From assembly GCF_003148495.1 (NCBI RefSeq), contig NZ_QGGH01000001.1, forward strand, positions 1,570,347 through 1,634,346: a DNA stretch of 64,000 nt. The letters are read 5' to 3'. Origin of the DNA: Mesorhizobium loti. Lineage in GTDB: Bacteria > Pseudomonadota > Alphaproteobacteria > Rhizobiales > Rhizobiaceae. Under the pieces are notes generated by a model. The model had not been told where the DNA came from, did not search any database, and was given only the letters and a program-made list of their open reading frames with translations. Both the position numbers and the translations under genes were made by a program. This document shows positions 8,934 to 18,097 of the stretch, piece by piece; position 1 is the stretch's first letter, and each line of letters begins with the position of its first letter.

Positions 8934-9362
8934 ATGGAAACCCAGGAATTGCATCGCGGCCGGCTCATCGACCATCTCCAACTGGTGGTCAGGGATCTCG
9001 CCGCCAGCAAACGCTTCTACGAGGCGATCTTCCGGGTGCTCGATGTTCCGATCGGAGGTGTCGGCGAGGGGTATTTCTGGGCCGACGAATTGTTCATCTC
9101 CAGTGCCGACAGCCCGGCGGCGTTGGGAAAACTCACCGGCCGCCATCATCTGGCCTTCCAGGCAAAGGACCATGCCATGGTCGAGGCCTTCTACAAGGCC
9201 GGCCTCGCCGACGGCGGGACGGACAATGGCGCGCCGGGCGAACGGCCCTATCACCCCGGCTATTACGCCGCCTTTCTGCTCGATCCAGACGGCAACAACA
9301 TCGAGGCCGTCTATCACGGTCCGCACACACGCAGCGCCGCTTCGGTGAAGATCACCTTTTAA
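8934..9362 (+). CDS. VOC (glyoxalase/bleomycin-resistance) family protein
   Basis: The 142-residue protein has the paired beta-alpha-beta-beta-beta layout of the vicinal oxygen chelate superfamily. It starts with RLIDHLQLVVRDLAASKRFYEAIF (metal-ligand His in DHLQ) and ends with GYYAAFLLDPDGNNIEAVYHG (metal-ligand Glu in NIEAVY). Members are lyases, dioxygenases or antibiotic-binding proteins, and the substrate here cannot be assigned. ATG 8934 is chosen because GAGGAGG lies seven bases upstream. Confidence 0.85.
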   Translation: METQELHRGRLIDHLQLVVRDLAASKRFYEAIFRVLDVPIGGVGEGYFWADELFISSADSPAALGKLTGRHHLAFQAKDHAMVEAFYKAGLADGGTDNGAPGERPYHPGYYAAFLLDPDGNNIEAVYHGPHTRSAASVKITF

Positions 9363-9392
9363 GATGCGGCGCAGGCTCTCATCAAACACAGG

Positions 9393-9956
9393 TCATTGCT
9401 GCAGAGCCCGTATTTCCGTGTCTATCCGTCGGGCCGCGCGGCGGTTCAGGATGACGACGAAAACAAGAAAGGCAAAGGTCGAAGCTCCCCCGACAAGCGC
9501 GAAGATCGGACGATCTGGATGTGCCGCCCATGACCCGAGATAGATCAGGACGAACCCAGGCACCATTGGCCCGAGATACCAAAGCCAGGCGGAGCGGAGC
9601 AGGTCGCGCTCCCCGAGCAGCCGACGCTGCAGATGGTCAATTCCGCTTGCCGCCAGATCGGCGTCGGCGCGCGTGCTTTTGCGGAAGATATTCAATCCCA
9701 CGGCCACAAGGCCGAGAGTAAGCGTCGCAAATCCCGCTGCCATGGTCCAGTCGGCCGCGGTCCGGGCGGCAAGGAATGTCACCACGCTCATGACGAGCAG
9801 AAATGCCGCGGCCATGCCTCCCGCGATATATTCCAAAGTGTTGCGACGGGTTGTGGTTCGACTCAGAGTGGCATGTAGTGCCTTGATCCGGTCGAGTTCG
9901 ATGGCTGAGGTCGTCACGGGCTGTTCCATCCATGAATGTTGGGATCTGTCTGTCAT
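9393..9956 (-). CDS. Four-helix membrane protein coupled to an ECF sigma factor
   Basis: The 187-residue protein has about 40 cytoplasmic N-terminal residues followed by two pairs of membrane helices: LEYIAGGMAAAFLLVMSVV and AAGFATLTLGLVAVGLNIF, then WLWYLGPMVPGFVLIYLG and FALVGGASTFAFLVFVVIL. Its start overlaps the stop of the sigma-factor gene by four bases, so the two are translationally coupled. That position suggests an anti-sigma factor or signal sensor. It has no ZAS (zinc anti-sigma) HxxxCxxC motif, so this would be a non-standard type. Confidence 0.75.
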   Translation of the reverse strand: MTDRSQHSWMEQPVTTSAIELDRIKALHATLSRTTTRRNTLEYIAGGMAAAFLLVMSVVTFLAARTAADWTMAAGFATLTLGLVAVGLNIFRKSTRADADLAASGIDHLQRRLLGERDLLRSAWLWYLGPMVPGFVLIYLGSWAAHPDRPIFALVGGASTFAFLVFVVILNRRAARRIDTEIRALQQ

Positions 9957-10516
9957 CGTATTGCCTCCAGGTCGAGCTGACCGGCCAGAAGGCGTTTGAT
10001 GCGGCTGATACGGGTCGCCACGGCGCCGGCTGAAAGACCGGAAACCTCTGCAATGGTCGCGGCATTCTCCTCTTCCAAATAGAGGATCATCACCTGCCGG
10101 TCGATCGGCTGCAGGCGGTGGAGCATCGCGTGGATCTGCGCCAGCGCCAGCCTGTCGGAGACCTCCTTCTCCGGAGAGGGATGCGGGTCCGCAACGATCT
10201 CCGCCGCCTGATCGAGACCGATCATGCCCTTTTGGCGTCGGGCTCGCCCGACATGATCGACGGCTACGTTGTGTGCCACGCGGTAGACCCAGGTGCGCAG
10301 TGAGCAGCGCCCGTCGAACGACTTCAGGCTGCGCCAGACCTGCAGATGGATATCCTGCAACAGGTCCTGCCGCTCGACGGGATCGGCTTCATATCCTGCC
10401 GCCAGCCGGGCCAGCGCGCGCTCCAGCAGCTCTACGGCCAGCTTGTAGAGCTCGTCAGCATCTCGTGGCGCAGCCGGCTCGGCATCGCCTGTCTTGTCCT
10501 GGTGTACCATGGTCAT
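9953..10516 (-). CDS. ECF-subfamily RNA polymerase sigma factor
   Basis: The 187-residue protein has sigma region 2 (DLLQDIHLQVWRSLKSFDG followed by SLRTWVYRVAHNVAVDHVGR) and region 4 (LQPIDRQVMILYLEEENAATIAEVSGLSAGAVATRISRIKRLL), with nothing else: the ECF layout. It would direct RNA polymerase to a small set of stress or envelope promoters. It is first in a two-gene unit with the membrane protein at 9393 and divergent from the C39 peptidase/Ddl pair, whose promoter shares the 134-base gap. It is not EcfG by context: no NepR or PhyR gene is present. Confidence 0.9.
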   Translation of the reverse strand: MTMVHQDKTGDAEPAAPRDADELYKLAVELLERALARLAAGYEADPVERQDLLQDIHLQVWRSLKSFDGRCSLRTWVYRVAHNVAVDHVGRARRQKGMIGLDQAAEIVADPHPSPEKEVSDRLALAQIHAMLHRLQPIDRQVMILYLEEENAATIAEVSGLSAGAVATRISRIKRLLAGQLDLEAIR

Positions 10517-10650
10517 GTTCAGATAGTCGTGCCTGGGCGGAATTTCTTACACACCAACGAAGAACGGCCACGCCAGGCGGCTCTTCGTGGCTTTTCACGC
10601 GCCAGGGATCCTCGTAGACGATACTGAAGCGAACCGCCCAAGGGGGCTTC

Positions 10651-11268
10651 ATGGACGCATTGCCTGAAACCGTGCCGTTTTTCAGCCAGTGGGAAACGCC
10701 AGACATGACCATGGCCGTGCTTGCCGACGGCGCCGAGGTGGCGCTGCGGCGCGATCCGCTGTGGCGGGGGTCGGGCGCGGAAACGCTCGAAGAATACGCG
10801 GTCTGGGCCGCCAACATCTGCGGCATGGCATGCCTGAAGATGATCCTGGCGAGCCGCGGCGAGATCGTGCCGACGATCGAACTGGCCAGGCGCTGCACTG
10901 GATATGGCGGCTATGTCGTCAACGAGGGATCGATCAGGGGGCTGATCTACGCGCCCTTCGTCAGCTTCGTGAAAGAGGTTTTTGGGCTCCGTGCCGAGGT
11001 GATGACCAATGTCGCGACAGCGGACATTCCGGCGATCCTGGAGCGGCAGCGCTTCTTCATCGCTTCGGTCAGCAGTTCGATCCGTTGGCCCGAGCGCGAG
11101 CCGCCATCGAAGGGCGGCCATCTGGTGCTGGTCACAGCGACGTCGGACAAGGGTTTCCGCTTCCACAATCCGTCCGGCCATACCAGCGCCACACAGGCAA
11201 ACGCAGTGTTGGCGCCAGCCGATTTCGACCGTTTCTTTGCCAATCGCGGCATTGCCGTCGCCATATGA
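10651..11268 (+). CDS. C39-like (papain-fold) cysteine peptidase
   Basis: The 205-residue protein has the elements of the peptidase_C39_2 fold: the catalytic Cys57 in NICGMACLKM, a His in KGGHLVLVTA and an acidic/Asn position in FRFHNPSGH. There is no signal peptide or ABC domain, so it acts in the cytoplasm or is released by another route. It lies 23 bases before a D-Ala-D-Ala ligase gene. The pairing suggests cleavage or release of a peptide or peptidoglycan-like substrate. It is divergent from the ECF sigma gene. Confidence 0.75.
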   Translation: MDALPETVPFFSQWETPDMTMAVLADGAEVALRRDPLWRGSGAETLEEYAVWAANICGMACLKMILASRGEIVPTIELARRCTGYGGYVVNEGSIRGLIYAPFVSFVKEVFGLRAEVMTNVATADIPAILERQRFFIASVSSSIRWPEREPPSKGGHLVLVTATSDKGFRFHNPSGHTSATQANAVLAPADFDRFFANRGIAVAI

Positions 11269-11291
11269 TCTTTGACAGTTGAGGGATTTCG

Positions 11292-12359
11292 ATGACCGGT
11301 AAGACAAGAGTGGCCATCCTTTATGGCGGGCGTTCGGCCGAGCATGACGTGTCGCGCCTTTCGGCCGCCAACGTGCTGAAGGCGATCGACCGGACGCGCT
11401 ACGACATCGTGCCGATCGCCATTTCCCGCAACGGCAGATGGCTGCTGCAACAATCCTCCGTGGCCGACGGGGCAGGGGCGCCGGCATCCGAGGACGGCAT
11501 GGAGGTTGCGCTTTTGCCCGGCGGCAAGGGCAGGCTGGTCGCCGTGTCGCGGGATGGAACGCAGCCTGACCCGGTCGACGTCGTCTTTCCCGTGCTGCAC
11601 GGGCCGTTCGGCGAGGACGGCTCGGTGCAAGGTTATGCGGAAGTCGCCGATGTTGCCTATGTCGGCTGCGGCATCCTCGCCTCGGCCGCGGCCATGGACA
11701 AGGATGCCGCCAAGCGGCTGATGCGCGAGGCGGGACTGGCTGTTGCCCGCTCGCTGACCTTGCGGCGCTGGGAGCCCGTGTCCTTCGAGGAAGTCGCGGC
11801 GAAGCTCGGCCTGCCGGTGTTCGTCAAGCCGGCACGCCAGGGCTCGTCCTTCGGGGTCAGCAAGGCGACCGACAGTGCCGGCTTCACCGCGGCCGTCGAG
11901 GCGGCTTTCCAGCATGACAGCAAGGTTTTGGTGGAGGAGTTCGTCGAAGGCCGCGAGATCGAATTCTCGGTGCTGGAGCGCGCCGACGGCACCCTGACGG
12001 TCTCATTGCCCGGCGAGATCATTCCGGCCGGCAAGCACGGCTTCTACACCTATGAGGCGAAATATCTCGATGCCGACGGTGCGGTGGTCAAGGTGCCCGC
12101 CGATGTCCCGGCCGCCGTCGCCGACAGGGCCAGGGAGATGGCGCGGCAGGCTTTCCAGGCACTCGGCTGCGAGGCCATGGCGCGCGTCGATTTCTTCCTG
12201 CGCGCCGACGGCAGCCTGCTGGTCAACGAGGTCAACACCATTCCCGGTTTCACCGACATCTCGATGTATGCCAAGGCACTGGCGGCGTCAGGCATCGGCT
12301 ACAGCCAGACCATCGACGTGCTGATCGAGCACGCGCTGGCCAGGCATGCGGCGCGCTGA
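11292..12359 (+). CDS. ddl: D-alanine--D-alanine ligase family (ATP-grasp)
   Basis: The 355-residue protein has the full Ddl layout: ILYGGRSAEHDVSRLSAANVL at the N-terminus, VFPVLHGPFGEDGSVQG, the ATP-grasp FVKPARQGSSFGVSKA, and the metal/substrate segment LLVNEVNTIPGFTDISM. Ddl joins two D-alanines for peptidoglycan precursors. Rhizobia normally keep a ddlB in the mur/fts cluster, so this copy beside a C39 peptidase is probably a paralogue. It may make a different dipeptide. The start ATG 11292 follows a GAGGGA ribosome site. Confidence 0.88.
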   Translation: MTGKTRVAILYGGRSAEHDVSRLSAANVLKAIDRTRYDIVPIAISRNGRWLLQQSSVADGAGAPASEDGMEVALLPGGKGRLVAVSRDGTQPDPVDVVFPVLHGPFGEDGSVQGYAEVADVAYVGCGILASAAAMDKDAAKRLMREAGLAVARSLTLRRWEPVSFEEVAAKLGLPVFVKPARQGSSFGVSKATDSAGFTAAVEAAFQHDSKVLVEEFVEGREIEFSVLERADGTLTVSLPGEIIPAGKHGFYTYEAKYLDADGAVVKVPADVPAAVADRAREMARQAFQALGCEAMARVDFFLRADGSLLVNEVNTIPGFTDISMYAKALAASGIGYSQTIDVLIEHALARHAAR

Positions 12360-12489
12360 TCCCGTTCGGGGAGCGGGGCCCATATTAGCCAGGTCTTGAA
12401 GGCCATGTGAAGCGTAGTTACATCAATGATTGAGCGTGCGTTGCACGCGTACTTAACGCTTTGGTCAAGCTTCATCTATGGAGGTTGTC

Positions 12490-12849
12490 ATGGCTAATAC
12501 ACTCATGGAAGGAAAGAAGGGCCAGGACTGGCTCAATCTGGTCCTTGCCATCTGCCTGTTCATCTCACCTTGGATAATCGGCTTCGCTGCTGAAACCGCT
12601 CCCGCATGGAACGCCTGGGTTGTTGGCGTCGTGCTGGGCGTCATGGCTCTGGCGACGCTTGCCGCATTCGCCGAATGGGAGGAATGGGTTAGTATCGTTC
12701 TCGGGCTCTGGCTGATCGCTTCGCCCTGGCTGCTCGGCTTCGTGGCGAATGGGTACGCGATGGCCACCCACGTCATTCTCGGCGTGCTGGTGGTTGCCGC
12801 ATCAGGTTGGGCCGTCTGGGACTTCCGTCATCCGCACGCACATGCGTGA
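12490..12849 (+). CDS. SPW repeat membrane protein
   Basis: The 119-residue protein contains two copies of the SPW repeat (FISPWIIGFAAE and IASPWLLGFVAN), each inside a pair of membrane helices, matching PF03779. The function of this family is unknown; it is often found near stress or envelope genes. ATG 12490 is chosen because GGAGG lies six bases upstream. A perfect short dyad (GCGTGC/GCACGC, 12434-12448) lies in the leader. Confidence 0.85.
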   Translation: MANTLMEGKKGQDWLNLVLAICLFISPWIIGFAAETAPAWNAWVVGVVLGVMALATLAAFAEWEEWVSIVLGLWLIASPWLLGFVANGYAMATHVILGVLVVAASGWAVWDFRHPHAHA

Positions 12850-12998
12850 CCGGTAAAGGGTGGGGGCCTGGCGCGCGAGCGGCGGGCTCCTCCGGATTTG
12901 AATACGCCCATGCGTTTGTCGTCCGGGCCGTGCGGAGCCGGGTTGCCGGCTTGCAATCCTGCGACCGCGCCATGGATTTCGGTGAGATTGGGTCCCAA

Positions 12999-13034
12999 AT
13001 CCTGCCCAGGGAGCCCATATCCTGCCCAGGGAGC
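12999..13034. repeat. 16-base direct repeat over the NfeD ribosome site
   Basis: ATCCTGCCCAGGGAGC occurs at 12999-13014 and again at 13019-13034. The second copy supplies the GGGAG ribosome site of the NfeD gene and the first would be a decoy copy. It is probably a local duplication. Confidence 0.8.
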
Positions 13035-13041
13035 TTTGAGC

Positions 13042-14412
13042 GTGACCTTCGCGCGGGTGGCCCTTCTTGCCGCGGCCTTTGTCGCCGCAGCTGTCTTTTC
13101 TCCCTTCTCTTCGGCCGGGAGCGAGAGGGTCGCGCTGAGCGTCGCCATTGACGGCGTCATCGGACCGGCAAGCACCAGACAGCTCGAGGACGCGCTTGAT
13201 GCAGCCTCCACGCGGGGCGCCGAAGTCCTCATCCTTCAGCTCGATACGCCAGGCGGACTCGTCACCTCGATGCGCGAGATGATCGCCGATATCCTTGCCT
13301 CGCCCGTTCCCGTCATCGGCTATGTCGCGCCGGCCGGTGGCCATGCCGCCAGTGCTGGAACCTATATCCTCTACGCCACCCATGTCGCGGCGATGGCGCC
13401 CGGCACCAATCTGGGTGCGGCAACGCCGGTTGAGATGGGTGGGCTGCCGTCGCTTCCCGGCGGCGACAAGGACAAGGACGAGAAGGACGCCACCGGGCGG
13501 CCGGCGGGCGACGCTATGATGGCCAAGGTGACCAATGACGCGGTCGCCCTGATCCGCTCGCTCGCGGAATTGCGCGGTCGCAATGGCGACTGGGGCGAGA
13601 AAGCCGTGCGCGAAGCGGCGAGCCTGTCGGCCAATGCGGCGCTGCAGGAACATGTTATCGACTTCGTTGCCGGCGATACCACCGAGCTGCTGCGACTGGC
13701 CGATGGGCGCACCGTCGACGTGGGCGGCAAAAAGCAAGTGCTGGCGACGAAAGGGCTGCGGGTCGAGACGCTGGAGCCTGGCTGGTTCATCCGTCTGCTC
13801 TCCGTCATCACCGATCCGAATGTCGCCATCGTCCTGATGCTGATCGGCGTCTATGGCATCATCTTCGAGTTCACCAGCCCCGGCGCGGTGGCGCCCGGCG
13901 TCATCGGCACCATCTGCCTCGTGCTCGGCCTCTATGCGCTCAATTTCTTGCCGATCAACTATGCCGGCCTTGCCCTGATGCTGCTCGGCATCGCCTTCCT
14001 CGTCATCGAGGCCTTCAATCCCACCGTCGTGCTTGGGCTCAGCGGTGTGGCCGCCTTTCTGCTCGGCTCCGCCATGCTGCTCAAGACCCAAGGTCCGGGC
14101 TTCGAGGTGTCGTGGGCCGTGACCGGCGCCGCCGCCACCGTCACGCTTGGCCTGGCATTGCTCACCGGCACCTATCTCTGGGCGGCGCGCAGGAGCCTGC
14201 CGCGCGTCGGCGGCGAGGCGATGCGCGGCTTGCCGGCCGAGATCCTCGACTGGCAGGGCGGCGAGGGCCATGTGCTGGCCCAGGGAGAGCGCTGGCGGGC
14301 GAAGGCCGACGAACCCGTCGCACCGGGCGACAGCGTCGAGGTGACCGACATCAGGGACCTCGTGCTGACGGTGCGGCGGCGCGATGCGGGAAGGAATGGA
14401 GCAAGACAATGA
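13042..14412 (+). CDS. NfeD family membrane-bound ClpP-class serine protease
   Basis: The 456-residue protein has a signal peptide, then a ClpP-like protease domain with [18 protein letters not shown], the nucleophile serine in [12 protein letters not shown], and a lysine region around [19 protein letters not shown]. Membrane helices follow ([26 protein letters not shown] onward) and a C-terminal OB-fold NfeD domain ([19 protein letters not shown]). These enzymes pair with stomatin-like proteins in membrane quality control. The GTG at 13042 has GGGAG eight bases upstream. The stop overlaps the slipin start. Confidence 0.9.
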   Translation: MTFARVALLAAAFVAAAVFSPFSSAGSERVALSVAIDGVIGPASTRQLEDALDAASTRGAEVLILQLDTPGGLVTSMREMIADILASPVPVIGYVAPAGGHAASAGTYILYATHVAAMAPGTNLGAATPVEMGGLPSLPGGDKDKDEKDATGRPAGDAMMAKVTNDAVALIRSLAELRGRNGDWGEKAVREAASLSANAALQEHVIDFVAGDTTELLRLADGRTVDVGGKKQVLATKGLRVETLEPGWFIRLLSVITDPNVAIVLMLIGVYGIIFEFTSPGAVAPGVIGTICLVLGLYALNFLPINYAGLALMLLGIAFLVIEAFNPTVVLGLSGVAAFLLGSAMLLKTQGPGFEVSWAVTGAAATVTLGLALLTGTYLWAARRSLPRVGGEAMRGLPAEILDWQGGEGHVLAQGERWRAKADEPVAPGDSVEVTDIRDLVLTVRRRDAGRNGARQ

Positions 14413-15173
14413 TGATTGGTTATGTGGCCTATCTGATCGTTGCGCTGGTCGTGATCATGTTCCTGTCCGCGGCCATTCGCATCCTCAGGGAATATCAGCG
14501 CGGTGTGGTCTTCACGCTCGGCCGCTTCACCGGGGTCAAGGGTCCCGGTCTCATCATCCTCGTCCCCTTCGTCCAGCAGATGGTGAAGGTCGATCTGCGG
14601 GTGGTGGTGCAGGACGTGCCGCCGCAGGACGTGATTTCACGAGACAACGTCTCGGTGAAGGTCAACGCGGTGCTCTATTTCCGCATCGTCGACGCCGAGC
14701 GGGCGATCATCCAGGTCGAGGACTTCATGGCCGCCACCAACCAGCTGGCGCAGACCACATTGCGCTCGGTGCTCGGCAAGCACGAACTCGACGAGATGCT
14801 GGCCGAGCGCGACAAGTTGAACAGCGACATCCAGGAGATCCTCGACCAGCGGACCGATGCCTGGGGTATCAAGGTCTCCAATGTCGAGATCAAGCATGTC
14901 GACCTGAACGAGAGCATGATCCGCGCCATCGCCAAGCAGGCCGAAGCCGAGCGGCTGCGGCGCGCCAAGGTGATCAATGCCGATGGCGAGCAGCAGGCGG
15001 CGGCAAAGCTGGTCGAGGCCGGCAAGATGCTGGCGGCGGAGCCGCAGGCCATGCAGTTGCGCTATTTCGAGGCGCTGCACGACATTGCCGGCGAGCGTTC
15101 GTCGACGGTGGTGTTTCCGCTGCCGATGGACCTGCTGACGATCTTCAACAAAAAGCCGGACGGGGCCAAGTGA
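14409..15173 (+). CDS. Slipin / stomatin-like SPFH membrane protein
   Basis: The 254-residue protein has one N-terminal membrane helix ([19 protein letters not shown]) and an SPFH band domain ([21 protein letters not shown] through [19 protein letters not shown] to [16 protein letters not shown]). A helical C-terminal region is rich in [10 protein letters not shown], as in oligomer-forming stomatins. The ATGA overlap with the NfeD gene indicates a two-gene operon. In archaea the NfeD protease cleaves the stomatin partner, and the same relation is likely here. Confidence 0.93.
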   Translation: MMIGYVAYLIVALVVIMFLSAAIRILREYQRGVVFTLGRFTGVKGPGLIILVPFVQQMVKVDLRVVVQDVPPQDVISRDNVSVKVNAVLYFRIVDAERAIIQVEDFMAATNQLAQTTLRSVLGKHELDEMLAERDKLNSDIQEILDQRTDAWGIKVSNVEIKHVDLNESMIRAIAKQAEAERLRRAKVINADGEQQAAAKLVEAGKMLAAEPQAMQLRYFEALHDIAGERSSTVVFPLPMDLLTIFNKKPDGAK

Positions 15174-15310
15174 ACTGGCCTCGTGCGCCGAGCAGCCACG
15201 CCGCCCAAAATGAATCGTCGTAGCGTGCATTTCCGGCTCTTGTCGACCTCACGGAGCGCCATAATTCCATTCAAGGCTGAGCGAATTCAGCTGCTGAATA
15301 GGAGGCGTCC

Positions 15311-15745
15311 GTGAAGCATCAAACCGTTGACCAACTGCATGCCGTTGCCGACGTCCACGCCGAGGCAACCTATCTTGTCGCGACTCGAGGAGAACGCCTC
15401 GAACGTTGGGCGCAGCTTCTGGAGCAAAATCCCAACAGGTGCCTAGGGGCGCTGGCGGGGACCGAATACCAATCTGTGGAGATGCGCGAAAGGATGCGTT
15501 CCGCGGGATCACCGATCACAGTTGCTTTCGAAGATCCGATCTTTCGCGCGCTGGGCTTGAAGGAGGATACCTACGGGGAGGCCAAGCGCTTCTTCGAGCT
15601 GAGCGATTGGCAGCTCCACGAAATCGTCTGCCATTGCCATGTCGGCGCCACGATGCCGGCACGATGGGCCGCATCCCGTGTCCGCGCGGCAATGTCGGGA
15701 AGATCCGGTTTCTTCGCGTGGCTGCGAGGAACGTTTCTGCACTGA
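15311..15745 (+). CDS. Hypothetical protein
   Basis: The 144-residue product starts at GTG 15311 behind TAGGAGG. It has no signal peptide or membrane helix. Notable segments are YLVATRGERLERWAQLLEQ, ITVAFEDPIFRALGLKEDTYGEAKRFFELS and HEIVCHCHVG. No family was recognised. The gap that follows, to 16013 (268 bases), holds no gene or signal I can support. Confidence 0.6.
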   Translation: MKHQTVDQLHAVADVHAEATYLVATRGERLERWAQLLEQNPNRCLGALAGTEYQSVEMRERMRSAGSPITVAFEDPIFRALGLKEDTYGEAKRFFELSDWQLHEIVCHCHVGATMPARWAASRVRAAMSGRSGFFAWLRGTFLH

Positions 15746-16013
15746 AGGCCGATGCTCCGGCTGGTAAACATCGCGCACGGTGTCGGCTGAACGACTGCTT
15801 GAAGAACGATGAGGCGGCAGTGGATCTGTCCGCCTCCTGTCGATTGTTCTGGACGGTGCCGCTTATCGGCTACCAGCGGTGATCTCGCCGAACACGATGT
15901 CGAGCGAGCCGATCTCATCGCGTCGAACATGGGAACGCTCGCTGATGGACTGAGAAAGTTGCACGCCGGCTCAATATGCCGGATCATGGCGGCGTGGCAG
16001 GGGGAGACATCGC

Positions 16014-17999
16014 GTGGCCAATCGTCGAAACGGCATGGCGTCTCCGGCTGATGGGTCGGAGGACATGCTTTCGGCCGTCGCGCCCCGCCCGCGAACCGCA
16101 TTGCCCAACGTGGCAACCACCGTCACCACAGTGGCGGCGCTGTATTTCGGGCGCGAGGTTTTCCTGCCGATCGCGATTGCGCTGCTGCTGACCTTCGCGC
16201 TCGCGCCGCTTGTCTCGGTGCTCAAAAAGGTCGGCATTCCCCGGATTGCCGCCGTCATCGCCAGCGTGCTCGGCGCTTTCGCGGCGCTTGGCCTGTTCTC
16301 CTTCATTGTCGCCACGCAGGTCAGCGAACTGGCGCAGAACATCCCGGTCTACCAGACCAACATCCTGACCAAGATCCGTTCGCTCAAGGAAACCGGGGTC
16401 GGGGGAGGGATCATTGCCCGATTGAGCCAGGTGGTCGAGCGCGTCGGCCAGGAGATCGACAGGCAGGACGCCTCGCTGCCGGCCGCCACCCCGGAAAAGC
16501 CGCCGCGCGAGCCGGTGCCCGTCGAGATCGTCGCGCGCGAAAGGCCGCTCCAGGTCCTGCAGAACATAGTCGGGCCGCTGATCAGCCCGCTCGCGTCGGC
16601 CGGGCTGATCATCGTCGTCGTCATCTTCATGTTGCTCGAGCGGGAGGATCTGCGCGACCGCTTCATCCGGCTTGTCGGCTACGGCGACCTCCACCGCACC
16701 ACCGAGGCGCTTCAAGATGCCGGCAAGCGGGTGGGCCGCTATCTGCTGATGCAGTTGGTCGTCAACATCGTCTACGCCATACCGATCGCGATCGGGCTCT
16801 GGGTCCTCGGCATCCCGAATGCGTTGCTGTGGGGGCTGCTCGCGCTGGCGCTGCGTTTCGTTCCCTATATCGGCCCGATCATAGGCATGCTTTTGCCGCT
16901 GTTCCTGGCGCTGGCCGTGGCGCCGGGCTGGTCGCTCGTCCTGTGGACGGCCGCCCTGTTCGTGGTGATGGAGCTGATCACCGGCAACGTCATCGAACCT
17001 TGGCTTTACGGTTCGCGAACCGGACTGTCGCCGCTGGCGATCATCGTCGCGGCGATTTTCTGGACGTGGCTCTGGGGGCCGCTCGGGCTGATCCTGTCGA
17101 CGCCGCTCACCGTCTGCCTGGTGGTGCTGGGCAGGCACGTGCCGCAGTTTGAATTCCTCGACGTGCTGTTCGGCAACGAGCCCGTGCTCGAACCCCATGC
17201 GCGCCTCTACCAGCGGCTGCTGGCCGGGGATCCCGAAGAAGCTACCGACCACGCCGAGGAGATGCTGGAGGAGAAATATCTCGTCGAATTCTACGACAAG
17301 GTCGCCATACCGGCACTGCTACTGGGCGAGCGCGACCGGGTGCGCGGCGTCATGGGCGACCTGCAAAGACGGCAGCTGGCGGCCAGTGCCCTGACGCTGG
17401 TGGCCAACCTCGACGACAGCGCGCAGGAGGAAGCGAGCGAGGAGGAGGAGCCGCACGTGGTCGCAGAGGGGGACGACGATGGCGATTCCAGCGGCGAGGA
17501 CGAGACCGAATTGCCCGACGGCACCGGCATGTCAGTGCTTTGCGCCGGCGGGCGTGGCGAGCTCGACGATGCCGCCGCCGCGATGCTGGCGCAGGTGCTG
17601 GAAGTCCAGGGCGCGACAGTGTCGAAGGCCGGCTTTGCCGATATGGAACCCGCCAACATCCGCCGCCTCGACCTCGAAACCGTCGACACCGTCGTGGTCG
17701 GCTTCCTGAACCGGGATTCCGTCAAGCACGCCCGCTTTCTGGTGCGCCGGCTGAAGCGCGCGAAGGCCGCACTTCGGGTCGGAATCGTGTTCTGGTCGGA
17801 GACCGCTGCTGAGGATAAGGAAACGGCGGCCAAGCTGGCCCAGGACATGAACGCCGATTTCGTGGCGCATGGCATGGTCGACGCCGTGTTGGGCGCGCTG
17901 TCAAACGAGCCGCCGGTTGCGCTCAAGCTCATCGCCAAACGCCGCATGCGGCGACAGCGGGCGACCCCCAAGAAGGTTGCGGCAGCGGCGGCGAGTTAG
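16014..17999 (+). CDS. AI-2E family transporter with long soluble C-terminal extension
   Basis: Residues 1 to about 360 form the AI-2E transporter family (PF01594) with about eight helices: FLPIAIALLLTFALAPLVSVL at the start, and VPYIGPIIGMLLPLFLALAV and IEPWLYGSRTGLSPLAIIVAAIFW later. Such proteins export quorum signals or exchange sodium/protons. Residues about 365-661 are unusual: a helical segment, an acidic linker (EEASEEEEPHVVAEGDDDGD), and a Rossmann-like domain (MSVLCAGGRGELDDAAAAMLAQVLE, VDTVVVGFLNRDSVKHARFLVRRL, LRVGIVFW). It is a single gene. The GTG start has GGGGGAG six bases upstream. Confidence 0.85.
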   Translation: MANRRNGMASPADGSEDMLSAVAPRPRTALPNVATTVTTVAALYFGREVFLPIAIALLLTFALAPLVSVLKKVGIPRIAAVIASVLGAFAALGLFSFIVATQVSELAQNIPVYQTNILTKIRSLKETGVGGGIIARLSQVVERVGQEIDRQDASLPAATPEKPPREPVPVEIVARERPLQVLQNIVGPLISPLASAGLIIVVVIFMLLEREDLRDRFIRLVGYGDLHRTTEALQDAGKRVGRYLLMQLVVNIVYAIPIAIGLWVLGIPNALLWGLLALALRFVPYIGPIIGMLLPLFLALAVAPGWSLVLWTAALFVVMELITGNVIEPWLYGSRTGLSPLAIIVAAIFWTWLWGPLGLILSTPLTVCLVVLGRHVPQFEFLDVLFGNEPVLEPHARLYQRLLAGDPEEATDHAEEMLEEKYLVEFYDKVAIPALLLGERDRVRGVMGDLQRRQLAASALTLVANLDDSAQEEASEEEEPHVVAEGDDDGDSSGEDETELPDGTGMSVLCAGGRGELDDAAAAMLAQVLEVQGATVSKAGFADMEPANIRRLDLETVDTVVVGFLNRDSVKHARFLVRRLKRAKAALRVGIVFWSETAAEDKETAAKLAQDMNADFVAHGMVDAVLGALSNEPPVALKLIAKRRMRRQRATPKKVAAAAAS

Positions 18000-18097
18000 G
18001 TCGAAACTCGCAATGATCGTGTTCGGCCCGAAACACATCCTCAGAGGTGGAAGGCGCGCATGGCCGCTTTGCGCCTCGACGCCGCCATTTGGCATCG

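Noticed and set aside
9953..10516. EcfG itself
   Set aside because: The sigma gene is coupled to a membrane protein and lacks neighbouring NepR and PhyR genes, so it is another ECF group.
12802..14409. 535-codon open frame on the minus strand
   Set aside because: It runs antisense to the clearly real NfeD gene and is low-complexity, so it is a mirror frame.
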